DNA of 64,000 nt, from positions 434,001-498,000 of the forward strand of contig NW_027184065.1 of assembly GCF_041296385.1 (NCBI RefSeq), read 5' to 3'. Within the stretch, counting starts at the first letter, position 1, and every line of letters begins with the position of its first letter. A program made the translations under genes and the position numbers. Below the pieces are notes generated by a model, which saw nothing but the letters and a program-made list of their open reading frames with translations, did no database searches and was not told where the DNA came from. The DNA is from Aphelocoma coerulescens (lineage: Eukaryota > Chordata > Aves > Passeriformes > Corvidae). Below are positions 45,029-58,848 of this stretch, in pieces.

Positions 45029-46795
45029 GACCGTCTGCTGAAATAGACTGTATAGGCATCCCTCCTCTAGAATCTCCACTCACTTGGGGGCTAATACTTG
45101 TGGCCATTTTGTTACGTTAAGTGGTTTCTGTGTCTTCAATTGGCATAGGTGCTGCAGAAGACAAGGGGAAAATTAGACTAGCTAATTAGATTACACTATT
45201 AAAACATTTTCCTTACTAATTTTACTTTGATATGGTCAGCTGAGTTTAGGCCAGGAGTGGGAGAATCAATTTGCAGCCTTAGGAGAAGAAGTAGCAAAAG
45301 TTTTTAACCTTAGCAATTGCTGGCTCTGTGGAGGGCCAGGAGGATCTGAAGAGTGGCCATAGTTGGCTAGCCCAGCTGAACCTAAATGGTGGGTCAATGT
45401 GAGGGCCACAGTGGGATGGGATTTGGGGCCAAAGAAGGAAGTTCATGGCCACTTCATTCTTCTCCAACAGGCACTTATTGCCTAAATAGGATAGGGCGTG
45501 TCTATGTAGGAAAAGGCAATTGTCAATTGACTTTCCCTCTGGGCTTGAACAACTGGGTTTGGACCCCCAATTGCCCTCCTTCCAATTGTTCCAAATATCA
45601 AGGCAAATGCAATCAAATACCTGTTCGGCTCACTAACAGTAGCTGCGTAAGGCGTTCTTATCACACTTGCCAAAAATATTTGGAAGCCTGTAAAGCAATG
45701 GGGAGGGACAAGGGGTTTTTTTGACCACCTGTTTTTGAGCAGTCCCCACAAAAATTCCACAAGTAGAAGACATGTTGTTTGTGATTATCAGTGGGAATGG
45801 CCACACCGGATTGGAACTCAAAGCCTTTTAGTGAGTTCTGCTCCAAATCCAACCAAGCAGCTTGCAGATGTAAATGTAGGTGGGAACCCTGTGCGGGAGC
45901 TTGGAAATGCAAATGCTGTGACCCTTATGGTGGGGCAACTCTTGTTGGAGGACCGTTAGGCCCGGGAATCCTGCTGTATTTTGAGCCACCAATTGATGAC
46001 CATGGGTAGGTTCCTTTGCTAATGGAACACGGGCTTTGAAAGGACAGTATTGGATTTGTGGCCAACATGCTTAGCTCAGGTTACCTCCAAACTGGTCAGG
46101 GATATGGTATATTTAGTAGACTGTTGTTCTTTTTGCTACTACAAGTTCTGGGAAATCGCTTAGGAATCAAAATCTGTGATGATTTAATTAGAGAAAAGCA
46201 GTCAGCTGATGCAGCCCTGGCTGGAGGGAGCACCCCAAAACGGGGAAATGATGAACGGCCAACAGAACAAGTTACCCAACACGATGGACCAGCCCCTTGG
46301 AAACCTAAGGAATTAATCCCAGATGCCTGGGAACCCATTTATCATTTGAAGGAGATAATTAGGTTACAAGCTGTCTCGGAAATAATTACCAACCAGCCAG
46401 CCACAGCGCTTGACCTTTTTGCTGAGCAACCCACTTAAATGAGGAAAGCGGTATTTCAACATTGGATGGTATTAGATTATCTGTTGGCAGAAGAAGGAGG
46501 AGTTTGTGGGAAATTAAATGACTCGAGCTGCTGTTTGCAAGCAGATGACAGCAGAAAAGTGGTCAAATAAATAACAAAGGAAATAACGTCAGCTCGTGGA
46601 CCTGTCCAAATGTTGAAAGGATGGGGATGGGACATGTTTTCATGGTTAACTGGCCAGCTCTGGGCTAAATGAATACGATTCCTCCTCTTATATGCTATAG
46701 CAACTCTCATCTTTTTACCATGTGTGACACCATGCTGGCTGCAGCTCTTTCAGCAGGTGCTCAAGGGGATGCCGCTAGCAGCCATGCCTACCTGA
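45029..46795 (+). pseudogene. env: ERV-B env remnant, arm 3 copy
   Basis: As at 5620-7386. It carries an additional TAA at about 46567-46569 in the TM region that is absent from arms 1 and 2. Confidence 0.72.
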
Positions 46796-47434
46796 TCCAG
46801 AAATGACTACAAAAGGACAGAAAAGGATGTCACTGCAAATAATAGCAAAACCCAAGAAGACTCCAGAAGAAAAAATTAAATCCATGGTAATTAAGGTTTG
46901 TAAAGACAAATACAGAGCAAATAAAAAGAGGAGGGATTAAAAGGAATGAGATGGATGAGTCTTTACAAAGAGACCGTGTGAATCGGCCTGTAGACAAGGC
47001 TAGGAAGTTATGGCTAGTGAAGTAACAGAAGAAACTAGGAGTTCTCTAGAACTGTTACTAATCATCAGAGACTGTTGATTAATCAAGGCCGTGTTAAATT
47101 CCTGAACCTAGAGCAAGGCAACAAAGACTTAAGAGCATTAGGAATGGGGTTCTTATCTTTCTTCTCGATGCCAAGAGGGGGGTGCATATTAGAGGGGGGC
47201 GCATAGAGTAGGCAGTTCCGGAAGTCTGTATCTCCCGAATACCTCAGCCAGTGGGGAAAAGGAAGAGGGTGCTGTGGCCGGGAACTTGGCATCAAAAGGG
47301 GGCTGCATCCCGCAACCGTTTGACAGACGCCATGGGAAAAGCCCCATGGACTCTCCCTGTAGTCGAAGAATGTTGCAGGACTCCTCTGTCTCCTTTTCGG
47401 ATATAAACCTCAGGCATCGTGGATTAATTTTCCC

Positions 47435-48400
47435 TAACGGCAGCGACCTGCCGCGTGGTCTCCGTGCTCCTCTCCAGCCCCCCGGGACGTGTAAAATAGT
47501 TCCTAGCGGCTCCCACCGCGCGTTGCAGACGGCTGCGCGGCCCCGGGGCTGCCCGCAGTGCTCCCCTGCCCCGCAAGGGCTGCCCGCGGGCTGCGGAGCC
47601 GCCTCGCCACCGGCGCGGCCAGGGCCGGGGCCCTTCTCGACAGCAGCCGAGGGGCTGCGGAGCGGGCGGCTGCCGGACGATCAGCTATTTTATGCCGCGC
47701 GGTGCTGCCGCCTCCATCTAGCTCTCCATCGCGCCGCCGCCCGCCGCCCGCCTGGCGCGCTCACGCTCGGCCGCGCTCGCCGCCCGCCCAGCCTCGCCGG
47801 AAGCTCTCCCTCCCGGGCTGTGCCCCGGCTCCGCCGGCAGCTCGGCAGGGCCCGGCCGCACGCGTGCTGCGTGGCTCGGAGCAGCCGCGTTGCGCCGCAG
47901 GCGACGGGGAAGGCGGGGCGGGCCGGCGCCATCGTGGTAGCGCGAGGAGAGGAGCGCCCGGGCGGGGCGGCGAGCGGCGCGGCGGTGAGCGCTTCTGCTT
48001 CCTGTCGCTCGGCGGCCGCCCACGGCAGGTGCCGTGTGACCCCGCGGAGCGGCGGGGCCGGCCGGGCGGTGCGCGGCGAGGCTTTCGGCCAGCGGCGGCC
48101 ACAGCGAGAGGCTGCTGGCACTGCCCGTGCCGGTGGAGAGAGCGGGGATCCGAGGCCGGCCTTCCCCGGGCGACGAGGGGAGGCCGCCTTTGCCGCGCTG
48201 CCCTCCGTGCAGCATGTGGCCGATTCCGGCGAACCCGGGGTCTCCGCAGCGGCGCGGGCGGGAGGGAGTGGGGAGCGCGCTCGGTGCCGTGCCGGCCGCT
48301 CCCGGCCAGCGCTGCGCTGCGCCGAGGCGTTTTCCCGCCCGTCCTGGGAAGGACATAAGCGACACCGTAGTTGGAGCTTAGCTGTCAGGGGGTACAACTT
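47435..48400. promoter_or_regulatory. CpG island, candidate promoter (arm 3)
   Basis: Third copy of the island, direct to that at 8020-8985, again followed by the spacer with the candidate exon. Only a few substitutions separate the three. Confidence 0.6.
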
Positions 48401-49131
48401 CCCTCCATTGGCGACCTCCTTTTCCCTCTGATTCAGCTACCTTGTGGTAGGTGCGATGGTGCTGAAGAAGGGTGGCGGCTTGGCACAGTTGCTGTCATAG
48501 GTGGTGCGAGAGCTCCACGCAAGGAGCTTTGAGTGGCATGTGTGAGGGTAGGAGGGTACGGCACCCATAGCTGAAGGCAAAAAAGGTCAGGGCATGTCAT
48601 CAGCCGCAGTCGTGCTAAGTTGTTCATCTTTGCAAACTGCTTGCCGAGTTGTTCCTTTCTTAGGTAATGGGGTTTTGTATCAACCAGAACTGCAAATGGT
48701 CAGTATTTGCAGACAAGGTTACTTGGACTGTTGTTGAAGTGAGTGTAGCAGTTTCTATGGCATTCTGCAAAAAAAGTGACAGGTCTCCCTGTGTTCCCCA
48801 GTTCTTAACAAAGATGAAGTTAACAAACCCCTGAAAAGAGGTTTTGCAAAACTTCAGGGATATTTTCCTACTAGTACTGTAAAGACAACCATAGTCACCT
48901 TGTCTTTCCAAAAGTGAAGGTTCCCTATTTTTGTCCAAGAGCATCAAGTGCTTTTGATCAGCGTTTGTGTGCATGCATTAGCCTCGTTCTTGCTCTTCCT
49001 TGGAGAACTTTTACAATACTCACATGATCTGTGTAGGCTGCAGACTGCAGTGGTGAACTTCAAGGCTTCCAGCAGAAGGGAGATGCTATCCACATTTTGG
49101 ATTCTCCTTAGCCTGAACCTTCAACGTCCAA

Positions 49132-52100
49132 GGCTTCACTTTTCAAGCAGTTGGAAGAGCTCCAAATTAAGACATGAACAGGTCTTAATTGACCTTGCCA
49201 CCGCCTCAGTTAGTCAAGTAATGCTGTGCATTGGATTTGACTAGTGCAACATGTGCTTAAAATATGTAGAGTAACTCCTCGATTACCCTCTCAGAAGGGT
49301 TGGAATGGAGAACAAGGAGTTCCCAAGACAAATATTTGGTGTACGAGGAGTAGAATTTAGGAGTTGATTGCAGAGCACTGCATGCACAAATGTCTAAGGA
49401 GAATCCATCTTTTGATGTCCCATCTATGCTTGTTCTCATTTGAAATCGTGCACATTCTGCAGGCTGGTTTTGTTAGGCTTGGGGCTGGGGAAGGAGTGAT
49501 GGTGGGGGAGGAGTGGGTGTTGGTTTTGGGTTATTTTTTTGTTTCCAGAATAGTGTACACAGAACTTGTGCCCAAAACCAGCAGTAGGAAACAATGCAGG
49601 TATAAAAGAAGGTCACAGAAATGTCAGATAATACGAATCTGAAAGCGCTTCAGTATTTTACTCAGGAGTTTCACTCTAACAAGGTGATTTTCCTTCACAG
49701 AAATGTAGTGGCAGGCTTATGCCATGCTAGAAGTGATGACCTTTCTCTGCCCCAAATTGAGCAGCAAAAGGTTTTGGCTCTTAATTTGAACCCCTGAGCC
49801 AGCTGTGTTTCAGGCTGCAGAAGCTGCAGCTGTTGTGGCAGACGCGGGGTGCAGCCCTGCCTGCCAGTTCCGAGCTGGCCTGCGCTGGTGGCAGCCGTCA
49901 GCGCCCGGGGTCCCCTGTGCCACCCATGCCAGGGCTCTGCCTGCCTGCCTCGCAGCCCTGGTAGCCTCAGGGAAACATCGCACTACTCCATCTGCTTTAA
50001 AAACAAACAAGCAAACAAAAAGCTCTCTGTAAATATATGTAGAAGTCTTGAAACTAATTCTCAGCGCTTGCTCGGAGTTTGTTGATGGAGCAAATGGATT
50101 TTGGATAAACTGCTATTGCTAGTACTACTTAGGTTCCTAAACTTCAGAAGGGAGGCTATGGTGGTCACGTACCCCTGAGGAATGTTGGGAACAGTAAGAC
50201 AGCTCAGTCATTTCAAGGTGGCCAGAAAATGGGTGTGGCAGTGGAGTGGACACTCTGTGAGTAGGTAGCCTTAAGTCATGTAACGACATGCACTTCAGTG
50301 GGAATTTTGCATCAACACCAAGAGATTGTGTCATGATGTGTTGCGTAACAACAAATTGGGCCAAAATTCTGCTGATTTTGACCAAGGTGGATGGGCCACC
50401 TTCACTTAAGCTGGCAAAGGGACATAAGTCAATGATGTTTGAAAAACAGCCATGAAACATAGCCCCTTTAGTTTGTTGCTCTGTTGCAAGTCTGCAAAGC
50501 TCTGTTGACAGGTCATTGGAAGTAGCTGTTGGAATCTAAGTGCAGTTGGACGCTTTGTCAGTCAGCATCAGCAGGAGGCTTAACGGTTTAGGTTGAGAGG
50601 TGGTGCATGGTTTTTTTTCAGAGGAATGGCCCAGTGAAGAGCAGTGTTCACTGCCATGACTACCGTTGTAGCCTTCAAGAGCAATGGTTCATTCAGAGAG
50701 AACTTCCTTGGTTCTGCTGGTTTGGTTTCGCAGCTGGAGCAAAGGTACAGCACTGGAAGCAATTCCTAGGGCAGAAGCGGGAGATATCCGAAGCTCTGGA
50801 CTTCGTTGCCTAAGTGAGCGTAGTCTAATTGGAAGAGTGGTGAGCATCAGTGATATCAGATTTTTTACAAGTTCTTAATTCTGTCAAAACAAGAAAGAAG
50901 GAGAGTGATGAAGATGAAATCCTTTCCTCTTCAATCTGCCTACGCAACAACTTCAGCTGTAGTTGTAATGTGTATTCACCTATTTTGAATTGCCCAAAAC
51001 CAGGCCTAGAGATGCTTCAGAGTCAGAGAAGCGGGTATTTGCTTTATTCGGCGCTGGGTGCATGGGGGATCACTCCTCCTAACACACACACACAGAGCAC
51101 TCCATACAGTCCAGCATTATGTGTAAAAGTTATGAACATTCATCACAATTCTTGGGATAGGAGTGGTTCTAGAAATTACTTCTCGGAAGTCATTAATATC
51201 ATTAGCATACGTGCCATGCATGCGCTGTGTACGCTGATGGGCGCACTGAGGAAGGCTCCTCTTCTTCCTCGAGGGTCTTTCTGATGAAGATCAGTAGTCT
51301 TTGTCACAATGCACTTTTTACCTTTCTTTCTGGAGCATGCGCAGTTCTTCGGTGGCTGATGCAGCGATCTCTGTGCCGGTTTTCAAAAGATCCTGTTCCT
51401 CTTATCTTGACAAGATTAAGGCGAATCCTGCTGCTTAGGTTTTGTGATTAACATTTGCTGTCTCTTAGTAGTTCACTCGTGTTTACATGAGTTAACTATG
51501 GATCAGCCCCCTTCTCAATTTTAGCACTGAAAGGATATTAGAGTCATTTAAAGAGATGTCTCCTATGGAGTACTATAAAACTGCCATAATGGTAAGACGT
51601 TTTCATACAGTAGTTTTAGCACAGAAGTAATATATGTACAATCTTGGATGTTTCATCCTGCTGGCTCAGGAGCCAGTATTGAGCTTTTCTCCTTTAAATC
51701 CAGTCTTAGAGCTCTGCAAGGATCACTGCAGCATGACGTTGTGACAAGGGGATGCTGATTCATGCATAAACCTTTGACGCTTTCCTTCTATCTTCAAGCA
51801 GCTTTGAAAACCAGTGATTATCTGGCATGTTGCGACTTGAGAGTCATGGTAAAGGTTTCACCAAACACTTTGTAATATCAGGCTACAGCTTTCATTCCTA
51901 AGGAAAGAGCATTGAGCAGATTGCTGGCAAAATGCTGAAAGAATGAGCCAAAACCAAAATCCTTTAATGGGAAAGATGGAAAAAATTTAGATGTGTTTAT
52001 TTGAACTAAAAATAATGTGGACCAAGCCTAAATGTATTTCACACTAAATTCTTAGAACTGATTTTAAGGGAAGAAGTGAGAAAGATGAATTCCCAAGCGG

Positions 52101-52765
52101 AATTTTCAGCAGCATAATATTGAGCATTTATTAGTAGAACAAAGGCATATCACAGTGCAGGAGCACTTAGCAATATTGCTAGAGGCGTGGCTCCATTCAT
52201 TTTACTGTGAACTTTAGTACTTCTTTAAACATAGTCCTTAAGCCCAGAAAGTCATTTACACTTCACTCAACTTTCCCCCCTCCGTCTCTGCCCCCTTGCG
52301 CCAGCACACGCCAGCACACTGCCACCTCGGTCCTCTGAGTAGCTCCAGAATTGAAGGCAGGCACCCCCCTCCGGTGCCTCCTCAGTCTCCAACCTAATTT
52401 GTAGTTGATGGGTTCTTTGGGAGGTGTGAGTTTTGATGAGATAACAGACTTCCTGGGATGCATGCGGTTTATCTTCTTTGTTTCTTGAAGATGTCTTGGT
52501 TTCCACCTCTGTAATTTCTCAACTGAAAGGACATTTATTATCATGTGTTTCTTCCTACGTTTCCCAACATGTTACCACTCATTCGAAGTTACAATTTACT
52601 CTAGTCTTGTTTTTACTTACCTATATTTTACCTTAACACTATTTCTACATAGTACATTCTCACTTCTAAATGTTAAAGTGATAGATGCGAAAGACAAAAT
52701 TTATCGTTCACTCATTTATCACAGGAGGAATGTGTTAGCTGCTTGTGTTGCAGTTCACTTGTAAT
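49132..52765. other. unit-specific spacer, second copy (first part)
   Basis: Direct copy of 9718-13351 with about seven substitutions seen. Nothing recognised except the candidate exon. Confidence 0.4.
51525..51591 (+). other. candidate internal exon, second copy
   Basis: Identical to 12111-12177, with the same acceptor and donor. Identity between copies is expected from the recent duplication and does not by itself argue for function. Confidence 0.35.
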
Positions 52766-54399
52766 TGTGGTCTATTACCGCAGGCCTGGGCCCTAGGGTG
52801 TATCACTGTGTCCCGCAGCCATAGGGAGGAGGAGGAGAGAAGATCCAGCAGGCAGGAATTGTGCACCAAGATTTATTCATTTAATTATTTCACAAACTCT
52901 TTTACAGACTTTTTTCTTCATAGTCTAATTGGACAAAGGATCAGCCCCCCCCCTTGGGGTGATTGGCTAAAATCCTAAACCATCCATTGTCAAAATATTT
53001 TTCTACTAGACCATAAACCAGACTTTTCAAGGTTGCAGGTGGCTTGGTTGTTTACATACTCTGCTACCTCTTCTGTGAGAGAGAAAAGTCTCTCACAGAC
53101 TTAGAAAATAGCAAGAAAATCCTCGCTAGCAGCATTTTGGTATCTACAATTCCCCCTTTTTGTTTGATAAGATAACAACTCCACTATTAATCCTAAATAG
53201 AAATTTACATCAGTTATTAATTCTAAATATGTCCTTAAGGCTTTAACGATCTGACTCCATAACAAGAAATTTAAAGTTCAGTCTCTGCTTGTGGAAGGAC
53301 CATCCCAGTCTCTGCTTGTAGAAGGACCATCTGCCTGATGGTCAACATCTTGGTCATCATCAGAAGAGTCTGATGGCTGATGATCTACATTCTGGTGGCC
53401 ACTTGGATGGTTGGTGTTCTGGTCATCATTTGGAGGTTGCCTGTTCTGCCTCTGGTGCCGTAGGGCAGGGCGAACACATTTTGCAGCTAGCCACCGTACC
53501 CCAGTATCTGTAGAAACGCAAGCATAGCCACGACCCCAAACCATAAGTTCCCGCAGGCCTTCCCACTGGTTAGTGAGTAAATTCCACACCCAGACTTTTG
53601 CCCAGGGCAGTTGTCTCTTGCCTGCAGATTGCAATGAGAGAAAGTGATTCAGAAGAACAGGATTCTTTGAATTTTGTGGTACCGTAAGGTGATTAATTGT
53701 ATACGAGCTTTTGCTAGTCGGCTTCAGTAACCAAATTCAAAGGTTCCTGTGAGAATCGTTGAAAAGCCATGATAACAGCCCTTAATTCAACTAACTAAGC
53801 AGAGTCTGACTCGGATTGGTGTGTTAATCAACCACTGCAAAGGCAGTGTAGGATACTGTGCACCTTTGCGCACAGTGACCCCTGCTAAAAATTTGTCCCA
53901 ATCCGTATGCCCCAGGCTGCCGACACATCCCGTCCCCAAAGGTTAAGGGAAGTGGTAGTAACATAAGGCCTAATTGTAGCTGTGTGCCCCTCTGAGTCCT
54001 TCACCGTCACAGGCCGTTCGCTTCAATAGCTCTGTGTGGTTCATCCTCATCCTGTGATGGCCGATCCCACTGGGGGTAAAGGCCATGAGGGAGGCCACGC
54101 AGAGAAGGAGATGATAGTTACATCAGCACCAGTATCAATCAAACCTTGAAGCTGAGTCCAGGGCGGACGGGCGTTCGGCAGGATCAGGGTACACGTCATC
54201 TGTGGCCTTTGGTCAGAGATGTCTGCAGTCCAGAAGGCCTGCAGAAGTCCTGTAGATCCACTGCCGTTATCTTTGTGAGTTTGTTGTTCTATCCTGGGGA
54301 CACAAGACTTAAAAGGCACTAATTTAGCAAGGCAGGTCTTTTCAGGAATAGTTACAGGGGGTTTTCAAATTCCCTATAAAACTGAGGACAAGGCTCCGA
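52766..54399 (-). mobile_element. deleted beta-type (ERVK-like) provirus, second copy
   Basis: Direct copy of 13352-14985 at offset 39,414: LTR 52766-53148, integrase tail and RNase H 53278-53854, protease 53884-54374. The same deletion junctions show that it was duplicated with the unit. Confidence 0.82.
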
Positions 54400-54682
54400 G
54401 GAGCGGATTCCCATCAATCCGACCTCATCCTCATCCTATCGCATTAAACCTGTTAGAAGCCAGACCTGAACAGCCCCTCTCTTCCTTTGTCTCTGAGCTA
54501 ACGTGAGCCGACATCAACGGCTCCTGCCGTGTTTCCCTCTGCAAAGAAGCCAGCTAGCTAGCCCAGCAAGCTCTTTTCCTGATCCCGAAGTCGCTTCAGC
54601 GACGCGTGGAGGTAACGCAGCTGGACTGTCTCTGACCAGGGGCACGCCAGAGTCAGTGCCTCGAGCACCAAACGCTGCGTTA

Positions 54683-55392
54683 TTGGACATTGAAGGTTCA
54701 GGCTAAGGAGAATCCAAAACGTGGACAGCATCTCCCTTCTGCTGGAAGCCTTGAAGTTCACCACTGCAGTCTGCAGCCTACACAGATCATGTGAGTATTG
54801 TAAAAGTTCTCCAAGGAAGAGCAAGAACGAGGCTAATGCATGCACACAAACGCTGATCAAAAGCACTTGATGCTCTTGGACAAAAATAGGGAACCTTCAC
54901 TTTTGGAAAGACAAGGTGACTATGGTTGTCTCTACAGTACTAGTAGGAAAATATCCCTGAAGTTTTGCAAAACCTCTTTTCAGGGGTTTGTTAACTTCAT
55001 CTTTGTTAAGAACTGGGGAACACAGGGAGACCTGTCACTTTTTTTGCAGAATGCCATAGAAACTGCTACACTCACTTCAACAACAGTCCAAGTAACCTTC
55101 TCTGCAAATACTGACCATTTGCAGTTCTGGTTGATACAAGCCCCCATTACCTAAGAAAGGAACAACTCGGCAAGCAGTTTGCATAGATGAACAACTTAGC
55201 ACGACTGCGGCTGATGACATGCCCTGACCTTTTTTGCCTTCAGCTATGGGTGCCGTACCCTCCTACCCTCACACATGCCACTCAAAGATCCACCTGTGAC
55301 AGCAACTGTGCCAAGCCGCCACCCTTCTTCAGCACCATCGCACCTACCACAAGGTAGCTGAATCAGAGGGAAAAGGAGGTCGCCAATGGAGG
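54683..55392 (-). repeat. minus arm, inner 0.7 kb, second unit
   Basis: Copy of 15269-15978, again ending exactly at an ERV-A 5' LTR. Confidence 0.88.
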
Positions 55393-56049
55393 TGTTATAA
55401 ACATATATTATATTGGCTTCTCGCAAAGTATAAAGTAGATATTATATAATGTTAGAAATGCTTTTGGCTGTGTGGATGTAGTTTTCTCTCTTTTTAGCAA
55501 GAATGTTAACAAGTGTGAGCACGTAAGATAACCTCCAAACGAACAGAGGATGAGGCCCGAAAAGCTGCTAATCAACACTTTGTCTAGGGAGCAAAAGGGC
55601 CCAAAGGCTACTCCGCCCGGAGAACAGGCGGCCAGGAGAGTCCAAGAGCCGTTATCACCACTCTGCCCGGAGAGACGAAGAGGCCCAAAGCTGCAATCAG
55701 CCCTGTCTGTCTGGAGAATTAAGAAATCCACCCTACCATCGACTCTTGCCTAGCGGGCCCAACCCCAAGAATCAAGAGAAATAAAACCACAAGGCAGAAG
55801 ACTACGCATGCTCTAAAAAGGCGGAACCAAGGAGTGGCCGTGCAGAACAGCTCCAGGAAAAGTTTTAATATGAATAAAGAACAGACAGTAAAAATGGTAT
55901 AAAAAAGACTCACCTCTGGCATCAGGTGTGCTCTTGGCAGAGCACCAAGGCACCCGGCCATTACCCCGTTGCTTTATTTGATGTGTCTCTTATTGTCTTT
56001 ATATTAAACCCTTTAAATTCTCACAGGAGAGTGAACCTCGTTTTTCACA
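55393..56049 (+). repeat. ERV-A 5' LTR, copy 2
   Basis: Direct copy of 15979-16635, with one substitution seen at 55466. Confidence 0.93.
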
Positions 56050-56961
56050 ATTAAGGGCTCGTCCCGGAGCTACACCTCGCCTCTGAAAAGCGTGGGAGGA
56101 TTCAAGAAGCAAGGGTAAGGCGCCTCCCGCCCAAGTTGGCAGGACCTTTGCTTAGCATCCTCTGGCCTGATTTGGTGGCAGCAGGGCAACACCCGGAGGA
56201 CAAGAAAGACACAAAAATAAAGCAAATGAAAGAGAGCGCTCTCGACAAAAATCCCACAGACACTGGAAAAGAAACAGGACTGGGAAGTATTGTCCAAAGA
56301 AAAAGGGGGTGGTTACGGGAGATGAGCGTGTGTGAATGAGACGTGGGCTGGTTGCCCCCAGATCTGCGAAGCGAGTGTGGCAGTCTCTGAGTGCTGCCGT
56401 TCCGTCTTGTTCACGAGAACAGCGGCCAGCGAGGAGACAAAGCGAGAGATAAGCGGAGTGAAAGAATCTCCGGGGGTGACTGGGACGGGGTCCCAGAGAA
56501 GGGGTTGCAAAGTGGGAGCTACCCCCCCATATGCTGGGTTGAGGAAAACTCCAAGAGCACCCAGGGCCTAAAAGTACCCCAAGAGAGGTTGGGGTTTGGA
56601 TGCTAGCAATGCTGGGTTGAGGGAAATCCAAGAGCACCCAGAATCCTAAGGATTATATCATACCCATGGGTGGATACTAACAAGTGACTTGAAAGAGGTA
56701 CCTTATTATTCTGTTGTGAGTAGGAATGAGTGAGTGAACAAATATTAAAAAAGAGTGAATGTGTGAATGAAAAACTGTGTAATTCGAAGTTAACTTTGTT
56801 TTTGGGGAAGGTGGGCTCTAATAAATTTTTTGGTGTTTTTTGTACTGTGAAAGGGTGGGTAGTATTTTACAGCAGTGAAGATTGGTGTTTTAAAGGAATG
56901 AATTAGTATTTCAAAGGGGGGGATAAATTGGTATTTTGAGTAATAGAGAACTCCTGGGAAA

Positions 56962-58848
56962 ATGGGACAACAACCTAGTAAATTAAGTTCAAATTATAAA
57001 AGGGTGCCAGAGGATATACCCCGAGACAGTCCCCTCGGGGTCAAACTCGCAAACTGGGAAACTGATCCTTCTACAAAAGGAAAAGAGAAAGTAAAAATGA
57101 TTCAATTCTGCATGAAAGAGTGGGTAAAAAAGGAAATCAGATCTGATCATGTGTACTGGCCAAAATACGGGTCTGATGAGGCATGGATTTGCCAGGCTCT
57201 AAATGTATTTGTAAATTCAAAAGAGCCATCTCACCCTGAGGAGAGAGAATATGCTTCTTGCTGGACAGGAATTACAAAACCTCTGGGAACCAAAGTCTTC
57301 AAAATATCAGAAACCGCAGAGGAAAAGCAAACAGAAGAGAAAAAAGGCTGAGACCCTTTAGAAGTATTGCCTCCGCCGCCAGCACCAGAAGCTGCCCTCC
57401 TCCCCCTGGCTCCGGGGCTTCCCCCGCCAGCCCCCCCTCCGCCCGCACCGGGGGCCTTTCCCCCGGCAGCCCTCCCGCCCCAATGGAGCTGGGGGGGAGC
57501 CCTGCCCCCGCCCATGCCGGGGATCCCACCCTTCCCATATATCTCGGGAATCCCAGCACCCTCAATTGCATCAAGGGAAAGGTCACACGTCCCGGCTTCA
57601 GCCCCTACCTCTCCTGCCTTGAGAAACCCGGCTTTAGCCCCGGTGCCCGCCTCCTGTGCTCCGGAATATCTGGCTTCACTGCCATACCCCACCCCCACCC
57701 TCTGCACCACAGAATATTCAGCTTCAGCGCCAGACTTTGAATCTGCCCCTCCTCCCCAGGGGAGTTCGGTGCTTTCTTCCCAAATCAACCCTCTTCTTAA
57801 CGAAGGAGCACCATACCAGAATACAGGAGGTGCCATTAAGGCTCCGAGGCAGCCCAACAAGCCCTCCATTGCTAAACAAACAGAGGGAAGCCGAGAAATT
57901 CATTTCTTTCCGTTAAGAGAAGTACCTACGGGAGGAGGGGGAAGCGGCTTTGTGAGTGCTCCTCTAACCTCTACAGAGGTTAGGAATTTCAAAAAAGAAA
58001 TTAAAGGATTATTAGAAGACCCCATAGGTACAGCTGAAATGTTGGACCAGTTCTTAGGTCCCAACATTTTCACTTGGGAAGAAATGCAATCAATAATGAA
58101 AATAATATTCTCCCAAGAAGAAAGAGAAATGATTAGAATTGCTGGAATAAAAATTTGGGGAAAAGAAAACCAACAAGGTCCACCCGGGGATCAGAAAATG
58201 CCCATTACACCTCCTAACTGGAACCAAAATGATGAAGCTGGGAGGGGACATATGAATGATTATTGTAATTTGATAATCAAGGGAATAAAAGAGGGGGCAC
58301 TCTGAGGACAAAATGTCAGAAAGGCCTTTGAGGGGCAGCAAGGGAAGGAAGAAACCCTGACTGAGTGGCTGGAGAGGCTCCGAAAGAATATGAAACAATA
58401 TTCTGGGAGAGACCCGGAGTCCCTAGCAGGGCAAGCCCTGCTAAGAGTTCACTTTGTCACTCATGCCTGGCCAGATATTAGAAAAAAATTGGAAAAAATA
58501 GAAGATTGGTATGAGAAACCATTACAAGACCTAGTAAGGGAAGCTCAAAAGATATATATGTCCGGAGGGATGAAGAAAAAGCCAAAGTGGGAGCAAAGAT
58601 CATGATAGCCACTATGCGAGAGAGTACCTTCCAAAAAAAATCTAAAGCCCTCAGGTAACACTCCTAAACATTCCAGATTCAGAAATGGTGGAAAAGAGAA
58701 AAATAAAACCTCAGCACAATCAAGATTCCAAGAACAACCCAGGGATGCCTGTTTCTATTGCAAGGAAGAAGGGCATTATCAAAGAGAATGCCCCCACCTG
58801 AGGAGGGATCTGAAAAGATTTCAAGAGACACGCACAGAAGAAAAATAG
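56962..58848 (+). pseudogene. gag: ERV-A gag, copy 2
   Basis: As at 17548-19434, with the same internal stops (57349, 58303, 58603-58608) and the same terminal UAG at 58846-58848. One further substitution at about 58618. Confidence 0.9.

Larger units (their letters stand above)
43318..47397 (+). mobile_element. ERV-B provirus, arm 3 copy
   Basis: Direct copy of 3909-7982, with LTRs at 43318-43738 and 46956-47397. Same interior damage plus private changes. Confidence 0.85.
40091..49131 (+). repeat. plus-oriented arm 3
   Basis: Direct copy of 680-9717 (about 99.6 % by eye) and inverse copy of the minus arm. With arm 2 it forms a second inverted pair centred near 37.2 kb across the 1.39-kb repeat array. 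Confidence 0.9.
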
